A stretch of DNA of 28,651 bases, from positions 1 through 28,651 of the forward strand of contig QMQS01000002.1 of the NCBI GenBank assembly GCA_003650585.1, read 5' to 3'. The translations under genes were made by a program, and so were the position numbers. Positions 14,473-21,658 of this stretch are shown piece after piece. The first letter of the stretch is position 1, and the number at the start of each line of letters is the position of its first letter. A model generated the notes under the pieces. That model was not told where the DNA came from. It saw nothing but the letters and a program-made list of their open reading frames with translations, and did not search any database. The DNA comes from Candidatus Woesearchaeota archaeon (GTDB lineage: Archaea; Nanobdellota; Nanobdellia; Woesearchaeales; B29-G15).

Positions 14473-14739
14473 ATGTCACAGAAATCACAATCACAAATGA
14501 TGTGGGTCATAATCGGGGCAGTGTTAGCCCTGCTGGTTTTTGTGATTTACTCTTTCCTCACAGGTGGCGTTGTTAGAAAGGTTTCAGAGACACTATTTAG
14601 GGTGGAGGACCGCTCAGGCGACCAACTTGATTGTGCTGTTGTACCGTGGACACATGGCGATAGGGATGGGGATGGCATAAGGGACGACCTGGCTAAATGC
14701 GAACAATTCAAGGAACAGAGGGAAGATGCTTCATCTTGA
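14473..14739 (+). CDS. Small anchored protein with aspartate-rich calcium-loop-like motif
   Basis: From ATG 14473 the product is 88 residues: MSQKSQSQMMWVIIGAVLAL and a span to ~28, then a short external domain with one clear motif, GDRDGDGIRDDLAKC. This resembles the DxDxDGxxD calcium loops of thrombospondin type 3, dockerin and EF-hand repeats. GGTGAT overlapping the upstream stop is well placed as a ribosome binding site, which decides this start over longer frames. It overlaps the next gene by 14 bases. Function unknown; Ca2+-stabilised surface structure is a reasonable idea. Confidence 0.65.
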   Translation: MSQKSQSQMMWVIIGAVLALLVFVIYSFLTGGVVRKVSETLFRVEDRSGDQLDCAVVPWTHGDRDGDGIRDDLAKCEQFKEQREDASS

Positions 14740-15376
14740 CAGAGGAGGGAGTAGTGAGAATATGCTGCTTTTTTTTGCCTTTTTAGTTGTAGGAGCAATG
14801 ATGATATTTGTATGGCTGGATGTTGGCTATGGCATGTTTGGCATACTCCAGTCAACAAGAACAGAGCAAGCAGACCAAAACTTTGAGGCACTGCTCAGGG
14901 AGGTTAACCTCTTGCTTGCCCAGAGGGCTGGGTTTGCAACAAGCCAGATGGCGCTCTCACTGCAAAGGAAGACTGCTTTGGTGGGGTTTAATGAGCAGGA
15001 CAGTTACATCAGAACAACCACCAACAAGTACATCTTTCGTCCCAACTCCTGCTATACAAGTTGTTTGTGTGTTTATTACGACACATCCAATTGGGGCATT
15101 CGCGAGAAAGCCAGCATAAAGGTGAGGTGTAAGGATTTTGGTAAGGGGGTATACTTTTATACACGCAATGATCCCAGCGATGCCAACATAGGCACTAATA
15201 TTAGGGGGGTAAATGTGTTTGGTGGTACATACGAGCATCTGGTGTTTGATGGAAGGCGGTTTGGCACGAGGGCAATGTACCTTGAGAAGTTAAAAGAGGG
15301 GGACAACACTTACATATACATAGCTGAGTATGATGCAGAGGAGATTGCACGCAGGAAGGAGAGTGCCACTACTTAA
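14726..15376 (+). CDS. Anchored external protein with CxxCxC motif
   Basis: A 216-residue product with the N-terminus MLHLDRGGSSENMLLFFAF, one span to ~30 and a following helix (LREVNLLLAQRAG). The beta-type domain carries NSCYTSCLCVYY and a later Cys (RCKDFG). RGGSSE before the span is close to the basic-Gly...Glu pattern of its neighbours. The CY..C.C arrangement recalls CYTYDTFVSCKC in the 12814 protein, so a shared fold is possible. It lies inside the operon, overlapping upstream and 17 bases before the next gene. Unrecognised. Confidence 0.65.
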   Translation: MLHLDRGGSSENMLLFFAFLVVGAMMIFVWLDVGYGMFGILQSTRTEQADQNFEALLREVNLLLAQRAGFATSQMALSLQRKTALVGFNEQDSYIRTTTNKYIFRPNSCYTSCLCVYYDTSNWGIREKASIKVRCKDFGKGVYFYTRNDPSDANIGTNIRGVNVFGGTYEHLVFDGRRFGTRAMYLEKLKEGDNTYIYIAEYDAEEIARRKESATT

Positions 15377-15393
15377 GCATATTAAGGTGGAGA

Positions 15394-16413
15394 ATGTCAA
15401 CAGCAGGTATTCCAGAAACAACAAACACACTGGCAGAGATAATCCTTGTTGTAATAATCATCATCACATTTATCACATTTGCCAGTCAGACGACCACCTC
15501 CACCCCCTTGGAGACAAAATACTTCTCTAGGGAGTTGGGCATGATAACCACACTTGTTCAAGCCTCACCAGGCATGCTTCTTGTGAATTACACACCCCCA
15601 AATGAGGCATTGTCTCGCTTTAATTACAAATGGCAAGACAACCTTGTTTATGCAACAGGGGTGCATGGCAGTCCAAGTTCTGAGTATCCCTATTTGAGGA
15701 ACACCCATCTCTTTTCTGGGGGTGTTGAACTCACAATCCCCAGAAGCATAATATTTGCAAACAACAGAGAAAAGCTAAATATAACCACCAAAAGCCAAGA
15801 GCTGCCTGAGTGGTTGGCATGCCCTCAACTCAATTTTCACCCAAGCAAGATATTCCTCGATCCAGGCCATGGTGAAGAGGACGACTCTGGTTGGGTTGTT
15901 GAGATTGGAGGGAGTGAGCTTGTGGAGAGCCAGATAAACTGTGTTTTGGCAAGAGAGGTATCTATGGGCATAAACAAAGAGGTGTATTCCTCAAGGCCAT
16001 TGAATGATATGGGTGTGGTGATATGCCAAGACACATACCGCAGGCCTCAAGAGGTTATTGAGCAAGAGGCAGCTGAGTCAGAGCTTGTGCTTGGTTTCCA
16101 CATTGAGAATAGCCAGAGCAATGGTGCTTACATCAAAGCAATAGTGGCAGCCAACAACAACCAGGAGAGGGCAAGATATATTGCATGCAAGCTGTTGGAT
16201 GCAATCGCAGAGGCATTCGGCGATGAGGTTGATGGCTACGCTATTGTAGAGTGTGAGCCAGGGGTGAATTGTTATGATGTTTTGAATACAAACACCGCAG
16301 GGGTTGCTCTTGTGCTTGGCAATATACAATCCCCTGCTTCAAAGGCAATACTCACTGATTATGCCAAAATTGCTAAACTTGCAAGCACGATTGCAGGTGT
16401 TTTGAATGAATAA
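15394..16413 (+). CDS. Anchored protein with amidase_3 (N-acetylmuramoyl-L-alanine amidase) fold
   Basis: After an N-terminal span (~12-30) and a ~120-residue leader domain, residues ~150-335 follow the amidase_3 pattern. IFLDPGHGEED has His159, VESQIN has Glu178, and LGFHIEN has His236; these are the three usual zinc ligands. The final LvExG motif reads ALVLGN (~305-310), so the catalytic glutamate appears to be lost. Archaea lack murein, so the target is unlikely to be peptidoglycan of the cell itself. It could be a structural relic, or act on another substrate or on a bacterial partner. It overlaps the next gene by 8 bases. Confidence 0.75.
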   Translation: MSTAGIPETTNTLAEIILVVIIIITFITFASQTTTSTPLETKYFSRELGMITTLVQASPGMLLVNYTPPNEALSRFNYKWQDNLVYATGVHGSPSSEYPYLRNTHLFSGGVELTIPRSIIFANNREKLNITTKSQELPEWLACPQLNFHPSKIFLDPGHGEEDDSGWVVEIGGSELVESQINCVLAREVSMGINKEVYSSRPLNDMGVVICQDTYRRPQEVIEQEAAESELVLGFHIENSQSNGAYIKAIVAANNNQERARYIACKLLDAIAEAFGDEVDGYAIVECEPGVNCYDVLNTNTAGVALVLGNIQSPASKAILTDYAKIAKLASTIAGVLNE

Positions 16414-16924
16414 GAGAGGCACACTGCTAGGCTATGATATGGTGTATTGGATAATACGCTTAGTTGTGCTTGTCATAATCATAGCGGTTCACCTCATGTT
16501 TGGGAGCATGATGATGACCACAAACATCGATACAAAGCTTGGAGAGACCCAGCTTATGATTAGTGGTTTGCTCTACTCTCCAGATGGGTTCACCTATACT
16601 GAGAATGGTAGGGCTTACCCAGGCATAGTGGATTTCGAAAGGTTTGACAAATCCACAATAGATAGGGCTTTCCACTCACCCCAAAGTGATGAGTTGCTGT
16701 ATTGGGGCTACAATCTAACCCTCTTCTCTAAGGATAGAACAAAGTTAAAGTCCATAATAGGCAATCCCAAGTGGCACAAGAGATGGGTTGTGCTTGCAGG
16801 CACTGGCTTGCCTGGCTCAGGCTCGGCATTGAGGTGGGTTGAGGAGTATTATGTTATGATCAAATATAAGGATAGAGTGGAACCGGGTCTGCTCAGAATA
16901 GACATAACAAGACCAAGAAAATGA
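16406..16924 (+). CDS. Anchored protein with MNKRG N-terminus
   Basis: A 172-residue product. MNKRGTLLGYDMVYWIIRLV and a span to ~32 precede an external domain with LLYSPDGFTY and YPGIVDFERFD, followed by a mixed alpha/beta C-terminus lacking cysteine. The KRG before the span matches several operon neighbours. The start overlaps the amidase-like gene and the stop overlaps the next ATG (ATGA), so translation is coupled. I do not recognise a characterised family. Confidence 0.68.
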   Translation: MNKRGTLLGYDMVYWIIRLVVLVIIIAVHLMFGSMMMTTNIDTKLGETQLMISGLLYSPDGFTYTENGRAYPGIVDFERFDKSTIDRAFHSPQSDELLYWGYNLTLFSKDRTKLKSIIGNPKWHKRWVVLAGTGLPGSGSALRWVEEYYVMIKYKDRVEPGLLRIDITRPRK

Positions 16925-17439
16925 ACAAGAGGGCTCAAGTAGAACAGATCGCAGAGTTCATTGCAGTAGTCACATTTGTGCTCTTTGTGATAATCATGCT
17001 ACTCTTGTTTAGGTTCTCACATAGAAGCTTTGAGAGAACGATTAGGGCTAGTTTCGATGAGAGCAATGCCCAGATAACACTCCTAAACATTTTGAGGACC
17101 CCAGTGACTATGGATGGGCAAGAGTTGCACTTTGGCGATTTGCTTGCCTATTATGCAGCACAAGAGCGGCAAACCTACTACGACCAGTTGTATGTGCAAA
17201 TAGAACAAAACCTCACCTCGATAGCAGAGGGTATAGGCATCCACAATGTCAATCTGGAGGTGGTTAGCTCTGGGGTAGAGGTATTACATATCGAGCCAAC
17301 AGAACCAGACTATGACTGCCAACTCAAGAGCGCTCTGCTTGTCTTGCCCTCAGCTATTCCCCCATCTAGGGTTTACTTGGCCACTACAGCCCGCCAAGGG
17401 CAGTTGATTGTGAAGTTGGATTACTGTGAAAATGTTTAA
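16921..17439 (+). CDS. Anchored protein with MNKRAQ N-terminus
   Basis: A 172-residue product beginning MNKRAQVEQIAEFIAVVTFV, with one span at ~14-30. The external region has a helix (FDESNAQITLLNILRTPV), an alpha-helical middle (DLLAYYAAQERQTYYDQL) and beta-rich end with two cysteines (YDCQLK and DYCENV). The basic KRA and a Glu before the span are pilin-like. It is coupled to both neighbours by short overlaps. Function unknown. Confidence 0.68.
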   Translation: MNKRAQVEQIAEFIAVVTFVLFVIIMLLLFRFSHRSFERTIRASFDESNAQITLLNILRTPVTMDGQELHFGDLLAYYAAQERQTYYDQLYVQIEQNLTSIAEGIGIHNVNLEVVSSGVEVLHIEPTEPDYDCQLKSALLVLPSAIPPSRVYLATTARQGQLIVKLDYCENV

Positions 17440-18736
17440 CAATAAGAAAGCAAGGGTGTTTTTCCTGAGTTTGGTAATTGTAGGAGCAATGGTTTCAATC
17501 TCAATGATGTATGCTGGCTATAGAAAGATGCTCTCAAGGCATGAGAGCTATCTCGCTGGTGATGTGGCTTCTGAGGTTATCACAGAGTTTCAAGAGGGTG
17601 AGTTGTGGTTGAACTATATTGATTATGCAGCAAGGTATGCGCTACAGGCAGCCCTCCTTGAGCTACCCTGGCTAATGGCTAAGGATGGGTGTAGCACTCC
17701 AGGTGGCATACCCATAGTGAAACCAGATTGCACCCCTGAGCCAAAACAAATAGAAGAGGGGTTGCTTGAGAGGTTTGATACACTCTTTAAGTCCTATTTA
17801 TCTGATGAATACATTGCACAGTTAAAGCTTGAGAACCCGCCCCATTTACAGGGCGAGTATGAGTACTACTTCTTCCAGGGCAACCTCCATGGTGTTGCTT
17901 ACAAGCCAGTGATATTTAACAACACCCCAAATCTTGAGTACAGGGTTCTGCCTTCATTCTCTGTTGAGCTTGAGCTACCCTTCATAGAGGTGTGGGATAG
18001 TGTGTATGCAGAGGCGCTTAGGGTTTACGATGCCTGCAATGGTGAAGAGGACTTTCGTGGCTGCATTGCCTCACAGATAGCCCTACTCACAGCTCCAGAA
18101 GAAGAGTGGCACATGATTCAACCAGGTGACACAAACCAGAGCGATAACTTTGCAAGGTTTGTTGATGCTTATGCTTACTGTATGGCTTCCTCAGACACCA
18201 ACTGTTACTGTGAGTTGGATTATGGCTTGCTTGAGAGCCTGCATGATGAGTCTGAGCGGCTAGTGTTTGGTGTCTCACAGACCCAAGACTCACTAAGATT
18301 CCAAAAACTTGTTCATGCCAGGGGTCCAGTGTTGCAGAATGTTAGCATTGAGAAGCAAGCCGAGGTGTGCAACTTTCATTACACCAACTACTTTGCGAGG
18401 GATGAGATTAGACTAAGGCGGGGCAAGCCAGGGTATGTGGCGTATGAACTCAAGCAGGGTAGGGGCTGGAATGGAGAGTCTGCCCCTGCACCCCCAACCA
18501 TTGTCAAGTTTGAGGATAATGGCAACCAATTATTATGCTTCTTGACCTCTAACCTTGAGGTATTCTCAAGAAACCTGAGGGTGTGGTACGGTGTTGATAC
18601 AGTGGAGCAATGTGGCACAAAGGAGGTTGTGTATGTGAGGGTTAAGACCCAGTATAAAGTTATGGGTTATAACAGAGAAGCAGATGCAGTTGAAGAGCTA
18701 CCGCTTACCTTTACCCTTGCCTTTATCGCAGATTAA
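17432..18736 (+). CDS. Large anchored external protein closing the operon
   Basis: From ATG 17432 the product is 434 residues: MFNNKKARVFFLSLVIVGAM and one span, then a large external region. Notable are a helical segment (GDVASEVITEFQ), KDGCSTPGG with PDCTPEP, CNGEEDFRGC, the Cys cluster AYCMASSDTNCYCELDYG, EVCNFHY, and a beta-rich C-terminus with LLCFLTS and VEQCGTKE. The many paired cysteines fit extracytoplasmic disulfides. A GTG six bases upstream is a possible alternative start. It is the largest member of the operon, and no enzyme motif is seen; a scaffold or tip subunit is speculation. Confidence 0.68.
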   Translation: MFNNKKARVFFLSLVIVGAMVSISMMYAGYRKMLSRHESYLAGDVASEVITEFQEGELWLNYIDYAARYALQAALLELPWLMAKDGCSTPGGIPIVKPDCTPEPKQIEEGLLERFDTLFKSYLSDEYIAQLKLENPPHLQGEYEYYFFQGNLHGVAYKPVIFNNTPNLEYRVLPSFSVELELPFIEVWDSVYAEALRVYDACNGEEDFRGCIASQIALLTAPEEEWHMIQPGDTNQSDNFARFVDAYAYCMASSDTNCYCELDYGLLESLHDESERLVFGVSQTQDSLRFQKLVHARGPVLQNVSIEKQAEVCNFHYTNYFARDEIRLRRGKPGYVAYELKQGRGWNGESAPAPPTIVKFEDNGNQLLCFLTSNLEVFSRNLRVWYGVDTVEQCGTKEVVYVRVKTQYKVMGYNREADAVEELPLTFTLAFIAD

Positions 18737-18761
18737 AGAATCTATATCTTAAACCACCCAA

Positions 18762-18771
18762 ATTTTTTTAA
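18762..18771 (+). promoter_or_regulatory. TATA box of the RPA gene
   Basis: ATTTTTTTAA lies about 27-36 bases before the ATG at 18798, in the 61-base gap after the envelope operon. The following CTTTTTCCCC tract may also help terminate the upstream transcript. Confidence 0.45.
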
Positions 18772-18797
18772 GAGAGGTCTCTTTTTCCCCTTTTGGG

Positions 18798-20036
18798 ATG
18801 ATAAACATACCTTATGATCAACTTATTGCTATGATTCTTGAGAAGAAGCAGATATCGAGAGAGGAATTAGAGTCAAGGATAAAGGCAAAGATGAACCAAC
18901 TGTCAGGGTTAATAAGCAGAGTTGGTGCAGCACACATTGTCGCCAATGAGTTGGGTATAAGACTTCTGGATTCTATGGGTGGAAAACTCAAGATTGGAAA
19001 GATACTTGCAGGGATGAGGGATGTGGAGACACTGGGCAAGGTGGTACAGGTGTTTGAGCCCAGGGCGTTTGAGGGCAAACTTGGGCAGGGCAAGGTTGGC
19101 TCTATTGTGATTGCTGATGAAACAGGGCAGATAAGGGTTGTTTTGTGGAATGATATGGCCAACCTGATTGATAGAATAAAAACAGGGGACATAGTGAGGG
19201 TTATAGGTGGGCAAGCGCGCCAGAACAGCGGGCAACGGGAGTTGCACTTGAATGCCAAGTCAAGGCTGATTATAAACCCGCCTGGTGAGAGTGTGGCAGA
19301 GGTAAAAGCACCCGAGCCGCCCAAGAGGTACCAGATATCTGAGCTTCAGGGTAATGAAGCCATGGCAGAAATCAAAGCAACAATAGTGCAGGTGTTTGAT
19401 TTGAGGTTTTATGAAGTTTGCCCCAAATGTATGAAGAGGTTGCAACCAAAGGGTGAGGAGTGGCATTGCCAAGCCCATGGCAAGGTGCAACCAGATTACT
19501 CTTATGTGCTTAATATGATTGCGGATGATGGCTCTGGTACGATAAGGGTGGTTTGCTTTGGGCGAAGTGTCGAAGCAATCAGTGGCATGACACGAGAGGA
19601 ACTTTTGAGAGTGAGGGAGGAGCCAGGGTTGTTTGATGAGACAAAGAACAATCTGCTTGGTAGCATAATGCTCTTCAGGGGCCGTGCTTTACGCAACGAG
19701 ATGTTTGACAGAATCGAGTTCATTGCGAGACAGGTCAGCCCAGTTGATGTGGACAGAGAGATAGAGATGCTCAAAGAGAGGGTGGAGCAAGAGAGCATGG
19801 CCAATCCTAGCATTCCAGCACAGACGACTGCTAGCACAGACACAACAAAGCCAACACCAACCCAGCCAAGCACCGCTCCAGACACACAAACGAGAGCAGA
19901 GGCAGAGAGCAAGCCGCAAACCACAGAACAAACCACAGAAGAGAGTGTTTCACCAATCCCTGATGAGCAGAAGGAGAAACCAGGGGCTGATGCTGAGGAA
20001 ATAGACGATTTTGATATCGATGAGGAACTGGTTTAG
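18798..20036 (+). CDS. rpa: Replication protein A (ssDNA-binding, two OB folds, zinc finger)
   Basis: The 412-residue protein binds single-stranded DNA in replication and repair. Residues 1-55 are the helical N-terminal region seen in euryarchaeal RPA (IAMILEKKQISREELESRI to GAAHIVANELGI). OB fold 1 spans ~65-160 and OB fold 2 ~180-310, with a zinc site Cys208-x2-Cys211 and Cys224-x2-His227 inserted. Residues ~335-400 are a low-complexity Thr/Pro/Glu tail, and the end is acidic (EIDDFDIDEELV), reminiscent of the interaction tail of bacterial SSB. It heads a probable operon with the deacetylase and YdjM-like genes and lies near radA and rfcL. Confidence 0.88.
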   Translation: MINIPYDQLIAMILEKKQISREELESRIKAKMNQLSGLISRVGAAHIVANELGIRLLDSMGGKLKIGKILAGMRDVETLGKVVQVFEPRAFEGKLGQGKVGSIVIADETGQIRVVLWNDMANLIDRIKTGDIVRVIGGQARQNSGQRELHLNAKSRLIINPPGESVAEVKAPEPPKRYQISELQGNEAMAEIKATIVQVFDLRFYEVCPKCMKRLQPKGEEWHCQAHGKVQPDYSYVLNMIADDGSGTIRVVCFGRSVEAISGMTREELLRVREEPGLFDETKNNLLGSIMLFRGRALRNEMFDRIEFIARQVSPVDVDREIEMLKERVEQESMANPSIPAQTTASTDTTKPTPTQPSTAPDTQTRAEAESKPQTTEQTTEESVSPIPDEQKEKPGADAEEIDDFDIDEELV

Positions 20037-20038
20037 CA

Positions 20039-20716
20039 ATGCTTGTAAGATACTTAGCTTTGATACCCCTAATAGCAATGCTTGTTCTACCAGGGAGCCC
20101 TCAAAGGGTTTACCTTACCTTTGATGTGGAACTACCAGACACACCTGAAGATATAGCTCAGCTTCTTAGCATTCTTGACACTCACAATGTCAAAGCCACA
20201 TTCTTTGTCTTGGGTGATTTTGCTGAGCGTTATCCAGACACTGTTGAGGCCATAATTAAGGCAGGGCATGAGCTTGGTTACCACACCAAATCCCATAGAG
20301 TCCTAACTGGTTTGGGCGAGGAGGACATGATGCAAGAGCTCAAGAAGCCATATGATAGCATAAAGGGCTTCAGAGCGCCATGGAACAAGGTTAACAAGCG
20401 TGTGTTTGAGTTGCTCAAAGTTAATGGTTACGGGTACGATTCGAGTTTGTACGATGGCTTTAGCATTCAACCCTCCAATGGCATCAGAGAGTTGAAGATA
20501 TCCTCTTGGTTCGGGTTGCCACTCTCAGACACCCTGTTCTTATACTATCTTAAACTTCCTTGGCTATATAGGTGGATTATAGCAAGGGTGAAAACAAGGG
20601 ACTTGGTGCTAGAGATGCACCCCCACATTATCTTAATGAGTCCAGAAAGCCTTGTTTACATTATAGAGCACTTTAAGCCCAAGGCAGAGTTTGAGAGGTG
20701 TGAGGATGCGTTTTAG
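20039..20716 (+). CDS. Secreted or anchored NodB-type polysaccharide deacetylase
   Basis: A 225-residue product with an N-terminal hydrophobic signal/anchor (~1-18) and the carbohydrate esterase 4 motifs. LTFDVE carries Asp29, HELGYHTKSH the metal-binding His82 and His86, and FRAPW (111-115) is motif 3. LVLEMHPHII near 197-206 supplies the C-terminal Leu-x-His-type motif. Such enzymes remove N-acetyl groups from surface glycans; the archaeal substrate is unknown. The start is two bases after the RPA stop, so the genes are co-transcribed. It ends in TAG and overlaps the following gene by 11 bases. Confidence 0.85.
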   Translation: MLVRYLALIPLIAMLVLPGSPQRVYLTFDVELPDTPEDIAQLLSILDTHNVKATFFVLGDFAERYPDTVEAIIKAGHELGYHTKSHRVLTGLGEEDMMQELKKPYDSIKGFRAPWNKVNKRVFELLKVNGYGYDSSLYDGFSIQPSNGIRELKISSWFGLPLSDTLFLYYLKLPWLYRWIIARVKTRDLVLEMHPHIILMSPESLVYIIEHFKPKAEFERCEDAF

Positions 20717-21164
20717 CACCCACATGTTACTCAGCAGCCTTGTTGCCATTCTAAGCTTAAAAGCAATTTCAATTGAGCAATCATTGGGTTTCATTATAGG
20801 AATATTCATTGGTACTATTGCCCCAGATATAGACCTAATCACGTCCAAGGTGGGCAGGTTATTGCAACACCCAGCGAGGGTATTCCAAACCATTTTTAAG
20901 CATCGTGGCTTGACACATAGCATATATATACCCTTAGCAGTATTCCTTGCTACACTCACGAATGCCCCCACATGGAGTGGCTTTGGCTTTGGATTCTTCT
21001 TGGGTTACCTGGCACATCTATTTCTTGATGGGTTCACCAAAAGCGGGATTAGGTTGCTTTGGCCATTTGTTAGAATTAAGGGTTGCATAGCTACTGGCTC
21101 ATTTGAAGAGAGGTTGCTTGCCATCCTCTTAATCATTGCTTGTATTGCGGCTCTCCTTGCATAG
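20706..21164 (+). CDS. YdjM/DUF457-like metal-dependent membrane hydrolase
   Basis: From ATG 20706 the product is 152 residues with about four spans. TIAPDIDLI and KHRGLTHSIYI, then GYLAHLFLDGFTKSGIRLLWPF, are the conserved Asp/His motifs of the YdjM (LexA-binding, inner membrane-associated hydrolase) family. The start is decided by GAGGTG at 20695-20700; the in-frame TTG 20691 would add five residues and consume that site. Family members are predicted phospholipase-D-unrelated metal hydrolases in the membrane, with unproven substrates. Confidence 0.82.
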   Translation: MRFSTHMLLSSLVAILSLKAISIEQSLGFIIGIFIGTIAPDIDLITSKVGRLLQHPARVFQTIFKHRGLTHSIYIPLAVFLATLTNAPTWSGFGFGFFLGYLAHLFLDGFTKSGIRLLWPFVRIKGCIATGSFEERLLAILLIIACIAALLA

Positions 21165-21200
21165 CGAAGCCACTGGACACTGGACACACCTTAAGCATAG

Positions 21201-21310
21201 ATTTATAACTCCGCTATGCTCTTGGTTTTGTTGTTATTCCACCTTATCTGGAGTAACCGACCCCACCCTTTTTAGGGGTTGAAACAAAAACCGAATAGGA
21301 AGGAGGTCGG
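21201..21310 (+). promoter_or_regulatory. Promoter and structured 5' leader of the 21315 gene
   Basis: ATTTATAA at 21201-21208 would start transcription near 21230, giving a leader of about 85 bases. CCGACC (21257-21262) is complementary to GGTCGG (21305-21310), which overlaps the GGAGGT ribosome binding site at 21302-21307. A competing hairpin, CGACCCC (21258-21264) with GGGGTTG (21275-21281), would free the site. An alternative TATA-like TTTTTA at 21269-21274 would instead give a short unstructured leader. Confidence 0.45.
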
Positions 21311-21314
21311 AAAA

Positions 21315-21614
21315 ATGGAGAAACACAAACCAGAGAGGAAGTTTAAGGCAGGGGCTGTTACTGCCACAATTTGGAAAAACGAGGCGGTTAGACAGGATGG
21401 GAGTAAGGGCGAGTTCTATACAGTAACACTTGAGCGCAGGTACAAAGACAGGAATGGCGAATGGGCAACCTCAAACTCACTCAGGGTGAATGATTTGCCC
21501 AAAGCAGTGCTTGTTCTGGATAAAGCGTATGAGTACATAACATTCAAAGACTTGGGCATACCTGGAGCAGAGGCAATAGAGGAGGAGAGTGATGAAGAGG
21601 TAGAGGAGGTTTAA
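21315..21614 (+). CDS. Small conserved-looking protein with acidic tail, upstream of radA
   Basis: From ATG 21315 the product is 99 residues. A basic beta-rich core (KFKAGAVTATIWKNEAV, GEFYTVTLERRYKDRNGEW, NSLRVNDLPKAVLVLDKAYE) is followed by an acidic end (EEESDEEVEEV). I recall similar uncharacterised proteins in other archaea but cannot name a function. The fold pattern and acidic tail would suit nucleic acid binding. The start is set by GGAGGT at 21302-21307; the frame extended upstream to 21279 would include that site. It lies 44 bases before radA, each with its own TATA box. Confidence 0.65.
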   Translation: MEKHKPERKFKAGAVTATIWKNEAVRQDGSKGEFYTVTLERRYKDRNGEWATSNSLRVNDLPKAVLVLDKAYEYITFKDLGIPGAEAIEEESDEEVEEV

Positions 21615-21620
21615 CAAAAA

Positions 21621-21630
21621 GATTTATAAG
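21621..21630 (+). promoter_or_regulatory. TATA box of radA
   Basis: GATTTATAAG predicts a transcript start near 21650. An ATG lies exactly there (21651) and opens a five-codon frame ending TAA at 21665, overlapping the GTG start of radA at 21659. Confidence 0.5.
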
Positions 21631-21658
21631 TTAAGTGGGCTAAACAAGACATGGTTGG

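Noticed and set aside
18818..19324. 168-residue minus-strand frame opposite rpa
   Set aside because: Lies antisense to the OB-fold coding region and shows Ser/Pro/Leu-rich shadow composition.
21171..21187. Short tandem repeat CACTGGA x2 after the YdjM-like gene
   Set aside because: Only two copies of seven bases; too short to mean more than chance.
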